Origin: Eutreptiella sp. 'Long Island Sound 2002' | Lineage: Eukaryota > Euglenozoa > Euglenophyceae > Eutreptiales > Eutreptiaceae | Length of the DNA stretch: 64,000 bases | Reading direction: 5' to 3' | Assembly: GCA_964036045.1 (NCBI GenBank) | Contig: OZ038382.1 | Location: 146,022,961-146,086,960 of the forward strand | Part shown: positions 21,380 through 31,925 of the stretch, one piece after another | Numbering within the stretch: the first letter of the stretch is position 1 | Layout: each line of letters begins with the position of its first letter | Program-made: the position numbers and the translations under genes | Notes under the pieces: model-generated | The model's database searches: none | What the model saw: the letters and a program-made list of their open reading frames with translations, nothing else | What the model was told of the DNA's origin: nothing

Positions 21380-22213
21380 GACCTCGCGAGGCAACGGCGG
21401 AAGGAGGCCGCGGACAAGCGTGCAGAGGCGTGCAAGAAGTTCGGCCTTCCGCCCGGTTATTGTGTACGATGGTGCTTGTTGGAAGGACCGAATGGTGGCT
21501 ACCGACTCGCCGTCGGCGGCAAAAGCCAACCTCAAAACGGTGACAAGAAACCAAAGAAGGGACAAGAGTTGGTCCGAATCCCACCGCAATGGGAAGATGA
21601 TGAGGAGGTGTCGGCGGACGTCATGTGGTCCGTATGCGTCGTCCCGGGAAAGACCTCATTTACAAGAGAAGACGACGCGGTGCAAGCACTCAAAAAGATG
21701 AACGAGGGGCACGAGGACAAGGGCGTTGACAAGGAGGACAATGCGGAAGTGGCGGTAGCCAATGAGGACAATGACAAAGTGGCGGAAGCCACCGAGGACA
21801 AAGAAAAAGAGACGCTGCCGGATGCCGAGGCCAAGTGTGGTGGCAACGAACCCGACTGGGATGGCATTGCCGTGTCGAGTGGGGCCGGCGAAGGCGTGAT
21901 GGAGCCCAATGGTGACGGTGACCGTGACCTGCAAACAATGGACGAAGGGGAGTCCCCAACCAAGGCCGACGAAAAAATGGTGTGTACCGACGCAAAGGAA
22001 GGCACAAAGGTAGAGGATGAACCCATGCAAGAGGGAGAGCAAGGAGAGGCAAAGCCCACGGAGGATGTCAATGACAAGCCCGCCACCCCAAGTGACACAA
22101 GTGTGGCCGTGGCGGAAGAGGGGAAGAGCGATGAGGCACCCAAGACGAACACGCCGAACAAGGAGGGTTTGGACGCAACGCAAAAGCTATGGAGCTCGCC
22201 ACCTCCGCAATGA
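21380..22213 (+). CDS. Acidic accessory exon of the transposon
   Basis: The exon starts directly after a clear acceptor (TTACCTTTGTAG, ending 21379). It reads LARQRRKEAADKRAEACKKF, a basic helix, then GLPPGYCVRWCLLEGPNGGY and KGQELVRIPPQWEDDEE, then a long Glu/Asp/Lys-rich disordered tail to a TGA at 22211. The globular start may be a small chromatin or DNA-binding fold, but I do not recognise it. The intron before it again carries GTGCAA words (21283-21370). Whether it splices onto the Lys-rich exon or onto the dioxygenase is unclear. Confidence 0.4.
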   Translation, partial: DLARQRRKEAADKRAEACKKFGLPPGYCVRWCLLEGPNGGYRLAVGGKSQPQNGDKKPKKGQELVRIPPQWEDDEEVSADVMWSVCVVPGKTSFTREDDAVQALKKMNEGHEDKGVDKEDNAEVAVANEDNDKVAEATEDKEKETLPDAEAKCGGNEPDWDGIAVSSGAGEGVMEPNGDGDRDLQTMDEGESPTKADEKMVCTDAKEGTKVEDEPMQEGEQGEAKPTEDVNDKPATPSDTSVAVAEEGKSDEAPKTNTPNKEGLDATQKLWSSPPPQ

Positions 22214-22391
22214 CTAGCCGACACCCTCGTTCAAAAGCTACGTCATGCAAGGAGTTGGGAGACCATTGAGAGACATGGCACTCACTATCGGCGGCTCTTC
22301 CTTGGGGCCCGTAAGGCATTTCCAAGCTTTCGCAAGGAGATTGTAATTTCCGCACGGACCTCCAAAATGGAGCCGTTGGTGCGATGTATAA

Positions 22392-22808
22392 AAATTTTTG
22401 TGCGACGACACCTCTCCCATTTGTTCTACAAAAAGCATTGCTCTTGTGCATGGCGCGGGGAGTGTCCCCATGAACCTTCATACTCATGGCCATGACAATT
22501 GTGCTCTCGCCGGCGAAATCACCATTGGTGATTTCGATGGGGGTTACCTTTTCACGACGGGTTATTTGGGGGGGGGGGAAGTCAAGGCCCGTGCATGGGC
22601 ACATTGGGGAGAGCGACTCGTATGGGGATGCTTGGCCGATGCAAGAGCCGGCGTCCTCTTCAATGCATATCATTTGCATGGACCTACGCGTTGGCCTCGG
22701 GAACGCTATGCTATTGTATGCTACACGAGTGCATCGTGGGCACGCGTGACGCCCGTGGTGCGACAAGGACTCCTTGAAATGGGGTTCCATTGTGGTGATG
22801 ACATGTGA
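22392..22808 (+). CDS. TET/JBP-like Fe(II)/2-oxoglutarate dioxygenase domain
   Basis: The product has the C-terminal double-stranded beta-helix of the TET/JBP family: an NLHTHGHDN stretch where the first metal ligands are expected, ITIGDFDGGYLF at 22518-22550 (the family has a GxFxGGxL motif), then LFNAYHLHG with the distal metal His at 22677, and ERYAIVCYTS with the 2-oxoglutarate-binding Arg at 22704. The His-to-Arg spacing fits the family. The proximal ligand pair is not the usual HxD and may be altered. Family members oxidise 5-methylcytosine or thymine in DNA. The exon is short, since the N-terminal half of the fold must come from upstream exons. Other frames between 22214 and 22390 contain plausible coding pieces but also stops. 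Confidence 0.55.
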   Translation, partial: KFLCDDTSPICSTKSIALVHGAGSVPMNLHTHGHDNCALAGEITIGDFDGGYLFTTGYLGGGEVKARAWAHWGERLVWGCLADARAGVLFNAYHLHGPTRWPRERYAIVCYTSASWARVTPVVRQGLLEMGFHCGDDM

Positions 22809-23403
22809 TTCCAATGATGGAGGATGCGTCTTTGGTTGTATTATGTGTCATTTGTAGTGCATTGTCCAGATGTGCTCGCATTGAATGGATTCTTCTTTTT
22901 TTGTACTATGGCGCGCACCGCGCGTAGCATGGTGGTTGCACACGGCTGCACACGGTTGCACAAGTGCAACAGGTGAAATTGGGGGGTTGCACACACCAAT
23001 GGGGGTAGACAAGAAGCGGTTTTAATTTGAAATATTGTGGTGTGTGATGGTAAAAAACATGGTTCACCTCTCTCTAGAACCTATTTATTACAAGCAAACC
23101 GTGGAAGAACGGTCCCTTTTGTTAGGATGGCATGTCCAAGGGGTTGGTTGTGCAAGGGGGCGGTTGCACAACCCCCGCATTTGGGAATTTTGGGGGGCGG
23201 TGTTACATGGGTATGGGACACACTTTTGGGGCATCTGAGAGGTTTGGGTCATAGTACACTAATGGAATATGCCATGGGATATTCGGTGGCACCCAAAAAC
23301 CACCAAAAAAGAGGGTGAAATGAAAGTTTGGGTTGGGTGTGCAAGGGGTGTGCAAGTGGCCTATGTCACACTTCATCACAGGGGTTGCACACTAGTGCCG
23401 CCA

Positions 23404-23421
23404 TCTACATGGGCAAAACGG
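23404..23421 (-). repeat. Right terminal inverted repeat
   Basis: The minus strand reads CCGTTTTGCCCATGTAGA, which matches the left terminus except at one position. Confidence 0.8.
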
Positions 23422-24325
23422 GTTCCAAGGGAGTGACGAGCTGCTCTTCTTGTTGGTGGCCAAGCTCCCACGAGAAGTGTGGGATGAATGCCGGGCAACG
23501 GCGAAGCGCAAGGCAAGAGCCCTCACCTACGAGGACCTGTCCGTGCTACTTCTGGAGTTCCCGCTGGAAAAAGAAAGCGACCAGTACCTGAATGCCTACC
23601 GTCCTGGAGGAGGCGGCTCAGGGAGCCAAGGCCCAGGGTACCAAGGACCCCGACGTGGACGGGGGACTACCCCCAAAAATGCTCGCTTCATGAGCAATGT
23701 CCAGGATCTCTTCTGGTGTGATGCCAGAGATGAGCAAGGTTGCCTGCTTCATTGCCCTCACTGTGACCAGCGGAACTGTTTCGTGGTCCAGGGGAAGAAG
23801 CAGGAGACCAACTCAGGCAGCAAAGTGAAGATGCCCGACCACTAAATGTGCACAATCACCTGTGCGTTCTGTGGGAAGAGGAAGCACTACGAGGACGAGT
23901 GCTACCATAAGCAACGCCTTTCAGCGAAGCTCAAGACCGAGAACGGCAGTGGCAAGGGCAGTGGCAAGGGCAACGCCAACAAGGACATTGGCAAGGGCAG
24001 GTCCAATAGCCATGGCAAAGGCCAAGGGAACAAGCGCGAAGGTAGACGAGCAGGCTCTGACCGCACGCCGGACAAGGACAAGAACGCGGACCAGTCCGGA
24101 GGGAACCCAAATCCTACACCAGGGGGGAACTCTGAGCCCTCTGGTGGGCAACCCAACACGGGACCTACGACTGGTTCCGAGACGCAAGCCCAACAAGAAC
24201 AAGGGACTAAGCGTGCCAACGAAGATGGGGACCAGTCAAACTCCCGCAAACGTTCCCGTTTCATGCATATGGCGCGGAAACTTCAGAAGAAGGTGTTTGA
24301 AGTGACATGCCCCACGGAGTTCTGA
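23422..24325 (+). pseudogene. Element A gag, C-terminal part with CCHC zinc knuckle
   Basis: The gag frame resumes after the DNA transposon (LLFLLVAKLPREVWDECR, ALTYEDLSVLLLEFPLE), passes a Gly-rich basic stretch and a TAA at 23843-23845, and continues in the same frame with CAFCGKRKHYEDEC, a C-x2-C-x4-H-x4-C zinc knuckle at about 23863-23904. A second Cys cluster (CPHCDQRNC) lies just before the stop. The tail is Gly/Ser/Lys/Asn-rich and ends at TGA 24323-24325. The protease follows in the same frame immediately after that stop. Nucleocapsid is the expected role. It is broken by one internal stop and by the transposon. Confidence 0.75.
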
Positions 24326-24442
24326 CGGGGACGCTCCGGGGGACCTACAGATCTGGTGTTCTGGGTACGTATCCGTCTTGGAGGACGAGAATACCTGGGG
24401 GTACTGGATACTGGGGCCACCATATCTATTGTGGCCAAGAAA
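24326..24442 (+). pseudogene. Element A protease, N-terminal part
   Basis: In frame with gag after its TGA, the segment reads LVFWVRIRLGGREYLG and then the retropepsin active-site motif DTGATIS (Asp-Thr-Gly at 24407-24415) followed by IVAKK. The GC-rich LINE begins right after. The protease continues at 38478. Retropepsins act as dimers to cut the gag-pol polyprotein. Confidence 0.75.
24426..24442 (+). repeat. Left copy of 17-bp direct repeat flanking the LINE
   Basis: CTATTGTGGCCAAGAAA, identical to 38478-38494. It is a candidate target-site duplication. Caveat: it encodes the protease motif IVAKK, and the roughly 50 bases after each copy are also weakly alike, so two homologous protease copies remain possible. 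Confidence 0.55.
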
Positions 24443-24482
24443 GATCTATTCTCGGCCGACATACAAATGTATGCCACGGCAC

Positions 24483-24820
24483 GCAGCCTCGGCGGGAGGC
24501 ACCCGGTGGTCATCGTCGGCGACACCAACATCTACATGGATGTCCCCGCCAACCCGGCCACGGAGCATTTCCGAGCGGGCTGGGAGGCCTGCGGTTTCCG
24601 AAGGGCCGCGGCAGGCGGCGAGGAGGACATGACCCCCACGCTCCACCCGTCCCGGCACAGGGTGGACACCTTCCTGGTCAACGAGCCCCTCCTGCCGTGG
24701 TCCCTGCGGGAAAGCGTCTGGGCTCGCGGCATGGCACACCCCCAGGTGGTCGGCTCGGACCACCTCCCGGTCCGCCTGGCCCTGCCGGGTCTCCTCAGCG
24801 CACCCGGGGCGCGCGGCGAT
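24483..24820 (+). pseudogene. LINE endonuclease, C-terminal half
   Basis: The fragment carries the late motifs of APE-type LINE endonucleases: VVIVGDTN (GDxN, 24505-24528), RVDTFLVN and GSDHLPVRLAL (SDH at 24755-24763, containing the catalytic His). The N-terminal half with the first catalytic Glu is missing, which marks the 5' truncation. It is fused by chance in frame to the A protease upstream. A frame change near 24820 leads into the RT frame. Confidence 0.75.
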
Positions 24821-27800
24821 GCCCACCCCCTACAGCCACACGGAGGGCCGCCTCCTCCCGTACGACGCCGAGACCGCGCCCGTCCAACACTGCCTGTGGG
24901 CGGCGGTCACCGCCGCGCAGGATGAACCCACCCTGGCGCCCTGGCTGGGTCCCGCAGAGCAGCACGACTACGGGTCCATGCCCGCGGCCGCGGTGGACAA
25001 GGTGTTCGAACACCTCCACGCGATGCATGACGCCCTGGCGCGTGTGGTGGGACGCCGGCAGCCGTCTCCGGCGGGAACGGACCCGGCGGAGGGGGACCTC
25101 CCGGAGAGCGGAAAGCAGCTCCAGGCAGCGGTCCTCCGCTATGACACCCTTGCAGCGCGCGCGCCGGCAGCGTACCAGGCGGACGCGGCCAGGCATGGCA
25201 TCCGGTCCGAGGCGGCGCTCCGGCTCACGGAGGAGCTGTAGGGTGTGTCGCCCGGGTTCCGCCCGACCACGCAGGGCCAGCTACAGGAGGAGCTGAAGAG
25301 GCAAGCAGCCGCCCGCGAGGAGGACATTCGCCAGCTCCGTGCCCTCCTGGCGGCAGACCGCAAGCGCGCCATCAAGGACTTCTGGCGCTGCCACGCCCCC
25401 GACATCGCCCAGCGATGGAAAGCCGTGCGGGGGGCCATAGAGGTAGAGGCCCCAGGCCCGTCAGGCCTCTGGAACGTGCGGGTTCCCAACACCCAAACGC
25501 TCCTCACGGAGCCTCACGACGTGATGTTCGCAGTTCGCGCCTTCTGGCGAGAACTGTATGACAAACGCCCGGTGGACCTCCCGGGCTTCCAGGCAGTCCT
25601 CGGCCGCCACGTCCCCCGGGTCCCTGAAGGGGCCTGGACACAGGTCCAGCTATACTCCATGCAGGACCTGAAGTCCGCCCTGGACAAGGCCGATGGCAAG
25701 GCCCCAGGTCCTAACCACGTGGAGGCCCGTTTCATCAAGGCCCTCCCAGCACCCGTACAGTGGCTCCTGGTCCATCCCTACCGGGCCATCCTCCGCGGCG
25801 CCCCGCCGCCGATGCACTGGAGGGACGCGCACATCTGGCTCAGCCCCAAGGTACCGGGCTCTGCCAGACTGGACGACTACAGGCCCATAGCCCTGGGCCA
25901 GCTGGACATGAAGCTGCTCACGGGCCCCCTCACCCAGCGCATCACGGAAGTGCTCACACGGCACGGAGTGGTCAGCGACTGGCAGCAGGGGGCCCTCCCT
26001 GGCTCCAACACAGGCCCCCCGCTGTTCGGGGCGCAGCGGCAGCTCCAGCGGGGAAGGCCCAACTACGTCTTCTCCTTTGACGCCCGCAAGGCCCTCGACA
26101 CCGCCCCACACGGCGCCCTCCACCTCATCCTGCGCCACCTCTCCGTGCCGCCGGACGTCATCGACCTCCTGCTCTTCCTCAAAACCTGCCCCAGGCTGCG
26201 CATCGTCACAGCACACGGGCTAACGCAGCCCGTCTACATGCTACGCGGCGTCCGGCAGGGCAACCCCGAGAGCCCCCTGCTGTAAGCGCTCCTCCTGGAG
26301 CCCCTGCTCAGGGCACAGGGGCACCGCCTGCGCCCGCCGGGAGGGGCCGAGCACGGCCTCATCCAGGCCTATATCGACGACCTGCTGGTGGTGGCCCACA
26401 CGCTGCAGCACTTCGTCGAGGGCGTGGAGGCGGTAGCCGCGTACCTGGGGATGATGGGCATGGAGCTCAACCCCCGCAAGTGCGCCATGGCCACCACGGA
26501 GGGGGTCCCGGGCCTGCAGCTGCGCCTCTGCCCCCACCTCGAAGACCCGTGGTACTGGGTACCAGCGGCGGACTCCGTCCCCTACCTGGGACTACAGCTG
26601 CAGCCGGACGGGGAGTTCTCCCTGCAGCGCAAGCACCGGCTACGCCTGGCGGCGGTGCACCACTGGTGCCTTAACACCCTCGCGCCACCGAAAGTGGTGC
26701 AGGACGTCATTCTGGCGATCCTCGGGGGGGTGACGCAGTAGGTCGCCCCTTTCATCGCCGACGACTCCGACACTGCACGCCACCTGGACCACATCACGGT
26801 CCAGGTCGCGAAGGACAGGGCGCGGTACGCCTTCGACGCCTCGCGGGACAGCCTGCAGGATGACCAGACCCTGGGGCTCACACGGGTGCCCACGCGGTGC
26901 CAGCAGGCAGCGGTGGCCCTCGTGGGTACACTCGTCCACCAGCGCGCAACGTCCGTGCGCGCCGAGGTCACCAAGATGTTCTGGGAGATAGCCGGCGCGC
27001 ACGGAATATGTCCCGAGGTGCACTACCCCGTCCCGTAGTTCGCAACTCTGGCGGGAGGCAACTGGGTCCACCGCATACCCTGGGCCCTGGCCGCCCTGGG
27101 AGTGGGGATGTACAACCCCATCGCGTGCCCCAGGGCGGCCCATGTCCAACTACAGTCCCCGCCGGGCAACATCGTCACGCTGCGCACCGCCAAGCTGCGA
27201 CACCGCGACACGTGCCGCCTGACGGTGCCACACACATCGCTGTGGCATGGGCACCACGGGCCACGCCACCCCTTCTCCGACAACGACGATCCGTGGCCGA
27301 CGGCGGTGCGGGAGTGCCTCAACCAATGCGCCGATGAACACCTCCACTATTGCCGCCGTGAGCAGGGGCCCACCAACCACCCCGGGTGGCGCGACGCCCT
27401 GGTTCACCTCTTCCACACCACCGGCACACGGGACCCCCGCCTGAGACTCGTCCACCCCACGAGGGCTAAGCAGGACGCCCACACCAGCCCACGGGTGACC
27501 CCGGACGGCCTGCACCTCCACGTCGGGGGCTACCGCCGCCCGGACGGCCTATCCCCCCCCACGCGGGGGGCGGCGTACCACCCGCCAGCAGCCCTCATGT
27601 ACATCCTCCGCGACGTACTCGCGGAAAGCGAGCACCAAGAGCCTAACGCGGATGTGGCGTGGCCAGAGCCCTTGCGCCCCCGGCCCCACGCGCCGACGCC
27701 GTTGTGGTTGGTGACCACGGACGACCAATGCACCCAAGCGACGGGGCAAGCGCAGCTCCGGGCCGAGTGGGTAATAGTGCAAGTGGGGGCAGGCCAGCCC

Positions 27801-30653
27801 GAACCCCGTGGGCTCCCCCGTGGCACCGCCCTACTGGTGGCTACGGGGGTGCCCCACGACCCACACATGGCGGTACACGCGCTGGAGGACCAGCCGGAGG
27901 ACACGGGACACCTGGTGGTACACCAGCGTGGGGGCCCGGCGTGGCTCAAGGAACATGTGACGGCGCTACGGTCCTGGGCAAGCACGGTCGCCGGAGCGGA
28001 GGTCCGCCTGCACGACCACCCGGCGATCAGCCCAGGCGACACCAGGGCGCTGAGCGTGGACCAACTGACCCCCAGCCACCCCGACGTCCGGTGGCACTCC
28101 GCCGACCTCAACGCGGGGTGGCTCAGCCCCACCGGATACTATTGGATTCCGGAGGCCTGGGGACACACCTCCTCTGACGCGTCCGGGGGCGGACCCTGCA
28201 AACACGCCACCAGCGTCGCTCTCGCCGCCGAGCTCACCCGCACGTGGGTGGTGGCCATCTCGGGCACGGTGCCCGACGGGGAGGGGGTGGCCGCCTCCCT
28301 CCCCCTACAATACGGTGCCCACAGACCATGGGTCCACATGGTGGACGCCGAAGTCATCCTCCACCTCCTGCGGCACGCAGATCGCGAACGAGCCACGGGG
28401 GTCCCCGCGGGCGCAGCGAAGGTGGTCAACCAGATGCCCCTGAGGTGGCTCCGGGACGGCCTGTGCGCGCGAGGGCAACACGCCGGGCACCCGTTCTGGT
28501 ACGTCCGAGCCACCTCGCACCACAGTGACGCCCTACTGCACAAGGCGGACTGGGCGGCGTCCCAGGACACCGTCCTGCAGAACACGCCCCCGGACCCTGG
28601 CCACGCCCAACTCATTGTCGCCGGCCGTGACGGCCATCTCGATCTACGGCCCCCCACGATGCGGGTGCTCGGCGAGGTCGCGCAACGGGCGCAGACGGAC
28701 CATGCGCTGACGCACCGGGGACACACACCTTTGGGCGCGGCCCATGCCACGGCCTAGGTCCACGCCCGGGACCTCACCGCGGCGGCCACCAACCGCCAGG
28801 CGCTGCGGGCCCGAGACGGCCACACGCCGGTGCAACGCAGGCTCCGCGTCCGGAAGGAGCGGCTCTCCGGCGTCGCCATCGTCCCACAACCGTGCCTTTT
28901 CTGCGGCGGCCCGGAGGAGACTCCGGTGCACATGCACGTGGGATGCACCCACTCACGGCTCCTCTGGCCCCACTACCGCCAGGCGGTACACGAGGCTGCC
29001 CGCCACCTCCCACCTTGGGACAAGGCCCTGTGGGTGGCCTCGTGGCGCTCCGCAGGCGCCACGTGGACGGAGGTGTTCTGCTCCGGACTGGTGCCCGAGG
29101 ACGCGGAGGCGCAGCTCCGCGCCATAACCCGGTACGACCCGCCGGGAGGGACCTCGGTGGACGATTTCCTCCACCACAAGCTCCGGCGGGGGGACTTCGC
29201 GTGGGAGCTTCGCAACCACCGGCTGGAGCAACTCCTTCGCGAGCCCCAGAGCGCGGCGGCCCGGGCGCACCAGTGGCTCACTGCGGCGGAGGGCGACCAC
29301 CCTCCCCCTCCCCCGCGCCCTGACAAGGACTTCGTAGCCTCCCTCCGTGTTGTGAATGGCACTCTGGAGTGCCCGCCCCAAGAGAGCCCCCACCCGTACC
29401 AGGACCTGCCGGGGGGGTTCTCGAGGCACCTACAAGACGCCCTCTTCCCACCGTGGATCATCGGGCGCGGCTCCATGACCGCATGGGAGGCGCGCATCGT
29501 GGGGGAGGAGTGGGCGCGGGAGTGGAGCCGGTGGTGCGCCGCCACGCGCGCCCCGGAGACCCCTGCGCAACGATACGCCGCCATCCCGCTCCGGTGGTGG
29601 GGGCCGGACACCCGGCCGAGACCCACCATGATCCGCGGGGCGGGGCCTGACCACCCGTGGGACGCGGCGACGGGGGCATGGCTGCAGGCGGCTCCGGGGC
29701 CGCAAACGGGATGGACTGGGGACGTGTCCTCACTCGTCAGGACACCCGTCCCGCCCCGCATCGTCCTTCACGCCGCCAACGTGCGCCGCGCTACGGAGAT
29801 ACGCACGTGGGGACACGCTGCGGCCACCGTCCTGTGGCACCCCCCGGAGGACGGGGCCACCCAACTCACCGTGGCGCACTTCAAAGCTGGGGGGCCGGTA
29901 TACGACGACGCCCTGTCCCGGCTGGGCGACACCCAGGGGCCCTTGCTCCTCATGCTCCCCACCGGCATTGCAGCCGCGCTGCGCCAGGAGCTAGACGGCT
30001 GCGAAGGGCTGCAAGTGGGGTGGGAGACAGTCGCGGACGGCACTCTGCTGGCCCTCCTCCACAGCGACACCGCGCACAGGTGCCAATGGGATGCGCTGAC
30101 GCCCCACCTCACCGGGCGCCACGTGTACATGGCGAGCCCCCCCCAGGGGCACCCCCGCCCGGCGTGGGACGACCTCATCGCCGCCTTCCACGACCACGGG
30201 ATCCTCCCCGACGACACGTGGCAGGAGGTCCAGCGGAAGACGCTTGGCAAGGACTACCGGCGCCGCGTCCGCGCCCGCCTACTGGAGATCCGGGACCCCT
30301 TCCGACAGAGGTGGGACAACCTCTGGCTCCGCCATCTCGACCCTTGGTCGCCGCCCTCCCACCTCCGACACACCTGCCGACTCTGCGGAGAATGTGCCAC
30401 GGTGTCCTCCGCAGCGTCGACAGGCGCCAACAGGCGCGCGCGGTGCGCCCAGGTAGCCGCGTGCCCCTGGCCCGAACCTCCCGCAGGCCCGCGCAGGCGC
30501 ACAGAGGAGGAGGCCTTGCGCCGGCGCATCGAGGGGGCACACACCCCCTCGCACGAACAAGCGGGCCCCGCGGGCGCTGCCCTTCTGTGGATCCACGTGC
30601 ACCTGCGGGACCCCACATCCGTTGCGCACCTGTGGCACGTGTTCGCCCCCTAA
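24819..30653 (+). pseudogene. LINE ORF2: reverse transcriptase, RNase H, zinc finger
   Basis: One frame runs 1,945 codons with five stops (TAG 25239, TAA 26283, TAG 26739, TAG 27036, TAG 28755). RT motifs: ADGKAPGPNHVEARF, YRPIALGQLDMKLLTG, FSFDARKALDTAPH (first catalytic Asp), LRGVRQGNPESPLL, and YIDD at 26370-26381 (catalytic pair). RNase H follows at about 28120-28560 with SSDASGGG (Asp at 28176), GEGVAAS (Glu), VDAEVILHLL (Asp) and LHKADWAAS (Asp). A CCHC finger typical of LINE C-termini sits at about 28890-28965 (CLFCGG, then HMHVGC). Another Cys cluster (CRLCGEC) is near 30380. The long stretch between the finger and the end is unassigned. Catalytic residues are kept, so decay is recent or mild. 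Confidence 0.8.
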
Positions 30654-30692
30654 CCCCCACCCGCCGCCGCCCTTTGCAGAGCCCGCAGCACC

Positions 30693-31925
30693 ATGCCACG
30701 CCGACGGGGGGATGGGCCGGGGCACACCAGGGCCCGCCGCAGAGCGCAGGAGGCGACCGTCCGGGGCCTGGTGGCGGACGCGCTGGCGGAGGCACACGAA
30801 GCGCACGCTGCCGCACGGTGTGACCTGGAGGGCAGTGCGAGGGCTTTCCTCAACGAGACCGCCCTCCCGGCCGTCCACGCCCTGAACGGAGCGGGGGCCC
30901 CTACGCTACTCCCGGCAATGCACCGGATCGTGAACGCCGTCCGGCCGGGGCTCATCAGCCCGGAGGCGGCCCTCTACGGGCACTGGATGGAGTGGCGCGA
31001 GTCCAATCGGTCGGGCCGGCCCCTGTCCATGGGGGACACCCTGCGGCTGACGGGAGCAGGGTCTGCCATGTCCCTCCGCAGTAGCGCCCCAGCCCTGCTG
31101 CACGCCCTCAGGACGCGCTACCCCGGGGACGCGGCCCCGTACCTGAACCAGGCGCGGGCCACGTACCCGGGAGGAGTGTCCGAGCTGGATGCGGCGCTCC
31201 ACCTTCTACACCCGCCGGACGAGGACCTAGGGGTGGGCGAGGTCACGGTGTTCGTGGAAGGCGCGGGCGAGGCGTCCGCCCGCCCCCGGCCGACCAACCC
31301 GGTGTACGACGGCACCAGGCCTACCCCCCCGTACGCCGTCGTCTACGAGGCGTTCCCCAGGGAGCCCACTTGGTGCCCCGCCCTCCCGCCGGCGACGCAC
31401 GCACCCCGCGGCTGGGCTAACCCAGACCTGTCCCCCCCCCTCTCCAGGACCAGGGGTGCCCACCACAGGGGGCAGGTCCTCTGGCAGGAGTGCCCTGGCA
31501 CCCCCCTGCTCCTCCTCGTCGTCGCGACCCGCGGGGACCCGGGGCGGATCCTGGGGATCACCCCCACCCACCTCAATGGGGCAACACCCGTACCCCGCCC
31601 CCCCCTCCCGGCGCCCGCGGCGCGGGACGGAGTACACACCTTCCTGCGAACACAGGAGGTCACCGCCGTTACGGGGGTCCACCTGGTGCGGCTGCCCCCG
31701 ACACCGCTCGACGACCCCCGGGGGCCCAGGGCCCTGGGCCCCGCCCCAGACTGGGAGCTGTGGTGCGACGCGTGGGCCGCGTGGCTCCCCCGCCTCCCCT
31801 CCCAATGCCGGTGGATGGCCGCAGGCCCCCGGCCGCGCGGGGCTGACGCCACAGCCGGCCCCCCACCCCCTCCCCCCCTCCCCCCCGCAGAGCACCACAC
31901 GGCACTGCCCACGGCACGGCACTGA
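30693..31925 (+). CDS. LINE ORF3, homologous to the protease-like ORF of the second copy
   Basis: The ORF is intact, 410 residues, and starts 40 bp after ORF2. It opens with a basic, helical segment (RRRAQEATVRGLVADALAEA). Its later part (VLWQECPGTPLLLLVVA, HTFLRTQEV, WLPRLPSQ) lines up loosely with the minus-strand ORF at 53109-55673, which carries Ulp1-like cysteine-protease motifs. In this copy the Cys-Gly-Tyr-His motif is absent. The stop overlaps the next start as TGATG, a form that can allow stop-start reinitiation. Function is unknown. Confidence 0.5.
   Translation: MPRRRGDGPGHTRARRRAQEATVRGLVADALAEAHEAHAAARCDLEGSARAFLNETALPAVHALNGAGAPTLLPAMHRIVNAVRPGLISPEAALYGHWMEWRESNRSGRPLSMGDTLRLTGAGSAMSLRSSAPALLHALRTRYPGDAAPYLNQARATYPGGVSELDAALHLLHPPDEDLGVGEVTVFVEGAGEASARPRPTNPVYDGTRPTPPYAVVYEAFPREPTWCPALPPATHAPRGWANPDLSPPLSRTRGAHHRGQVLWQECPGTPLLLLVVATRGDPGRILGITPTHLNGATPVPRPPLPAPAARDGVHTFLRTQEVTAVTGVHLVRLPPTPLDDPRGPRALGPAPDWELWCDAWAAWLPRLPSQCRWMAAGPRPRGADATAGPPPPPPLPPAEHHTALPTARH

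Larger units (their letters stand above)
16895..23421 (+). mobile_element. 6.5-kb TIR DNA transposon encoding a DDE-like transposase and a TET/JBP-like dioxygenase
   Basis: Termini are 18-bp inverted repeats that match at 17 positions. The element interrupts A gag, whose reading frame resumes on the far side. It holds several exons separated by short introns that are packed with GTGCAA/TTGCAC words (about 40 in the element, almost all outside the coding exons). A target duplication is not clean: CCTAGGAAG on the left and CCAAGGGAG three bases inside the right flank agree at 7 of 9 positions. The pairing of a transposase with a TET/JBP-like enzyme recalls the KDZ (Kyakuja-Dileera-Zisupton) class known from fungi. 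I infer that affiliation from gene content, not from a proven transposase match. Confidence 0.7.

Noticed and set aside
23389-23396. CACTAGTG near the right end of the 6.5-kb transposon, suggesting a CACTA element
   Set aside because: The 18-bp inverted repeats lie outside it (23404-23421), and no CACTA terminus pairs with it on the left.
24356-24925. A fusion protein of aspartic protease and endonuclease
   Set aside because: The protease belongs to element A and the endonuclease to the LINE that interrupts it. The shared frame is accidental.
24819-30653. TAG reassigned as a sense codon, because four of five in-frame stops in the LINE, and those in elements A, B and C, are often TAG
   Set aside because: The stops fall where the family has different residues (Trp, Lys, Tyr), TAA and TGA also occur, and many ORFs end at TAG naturally. 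Ordinary nonsense mutation explains them.
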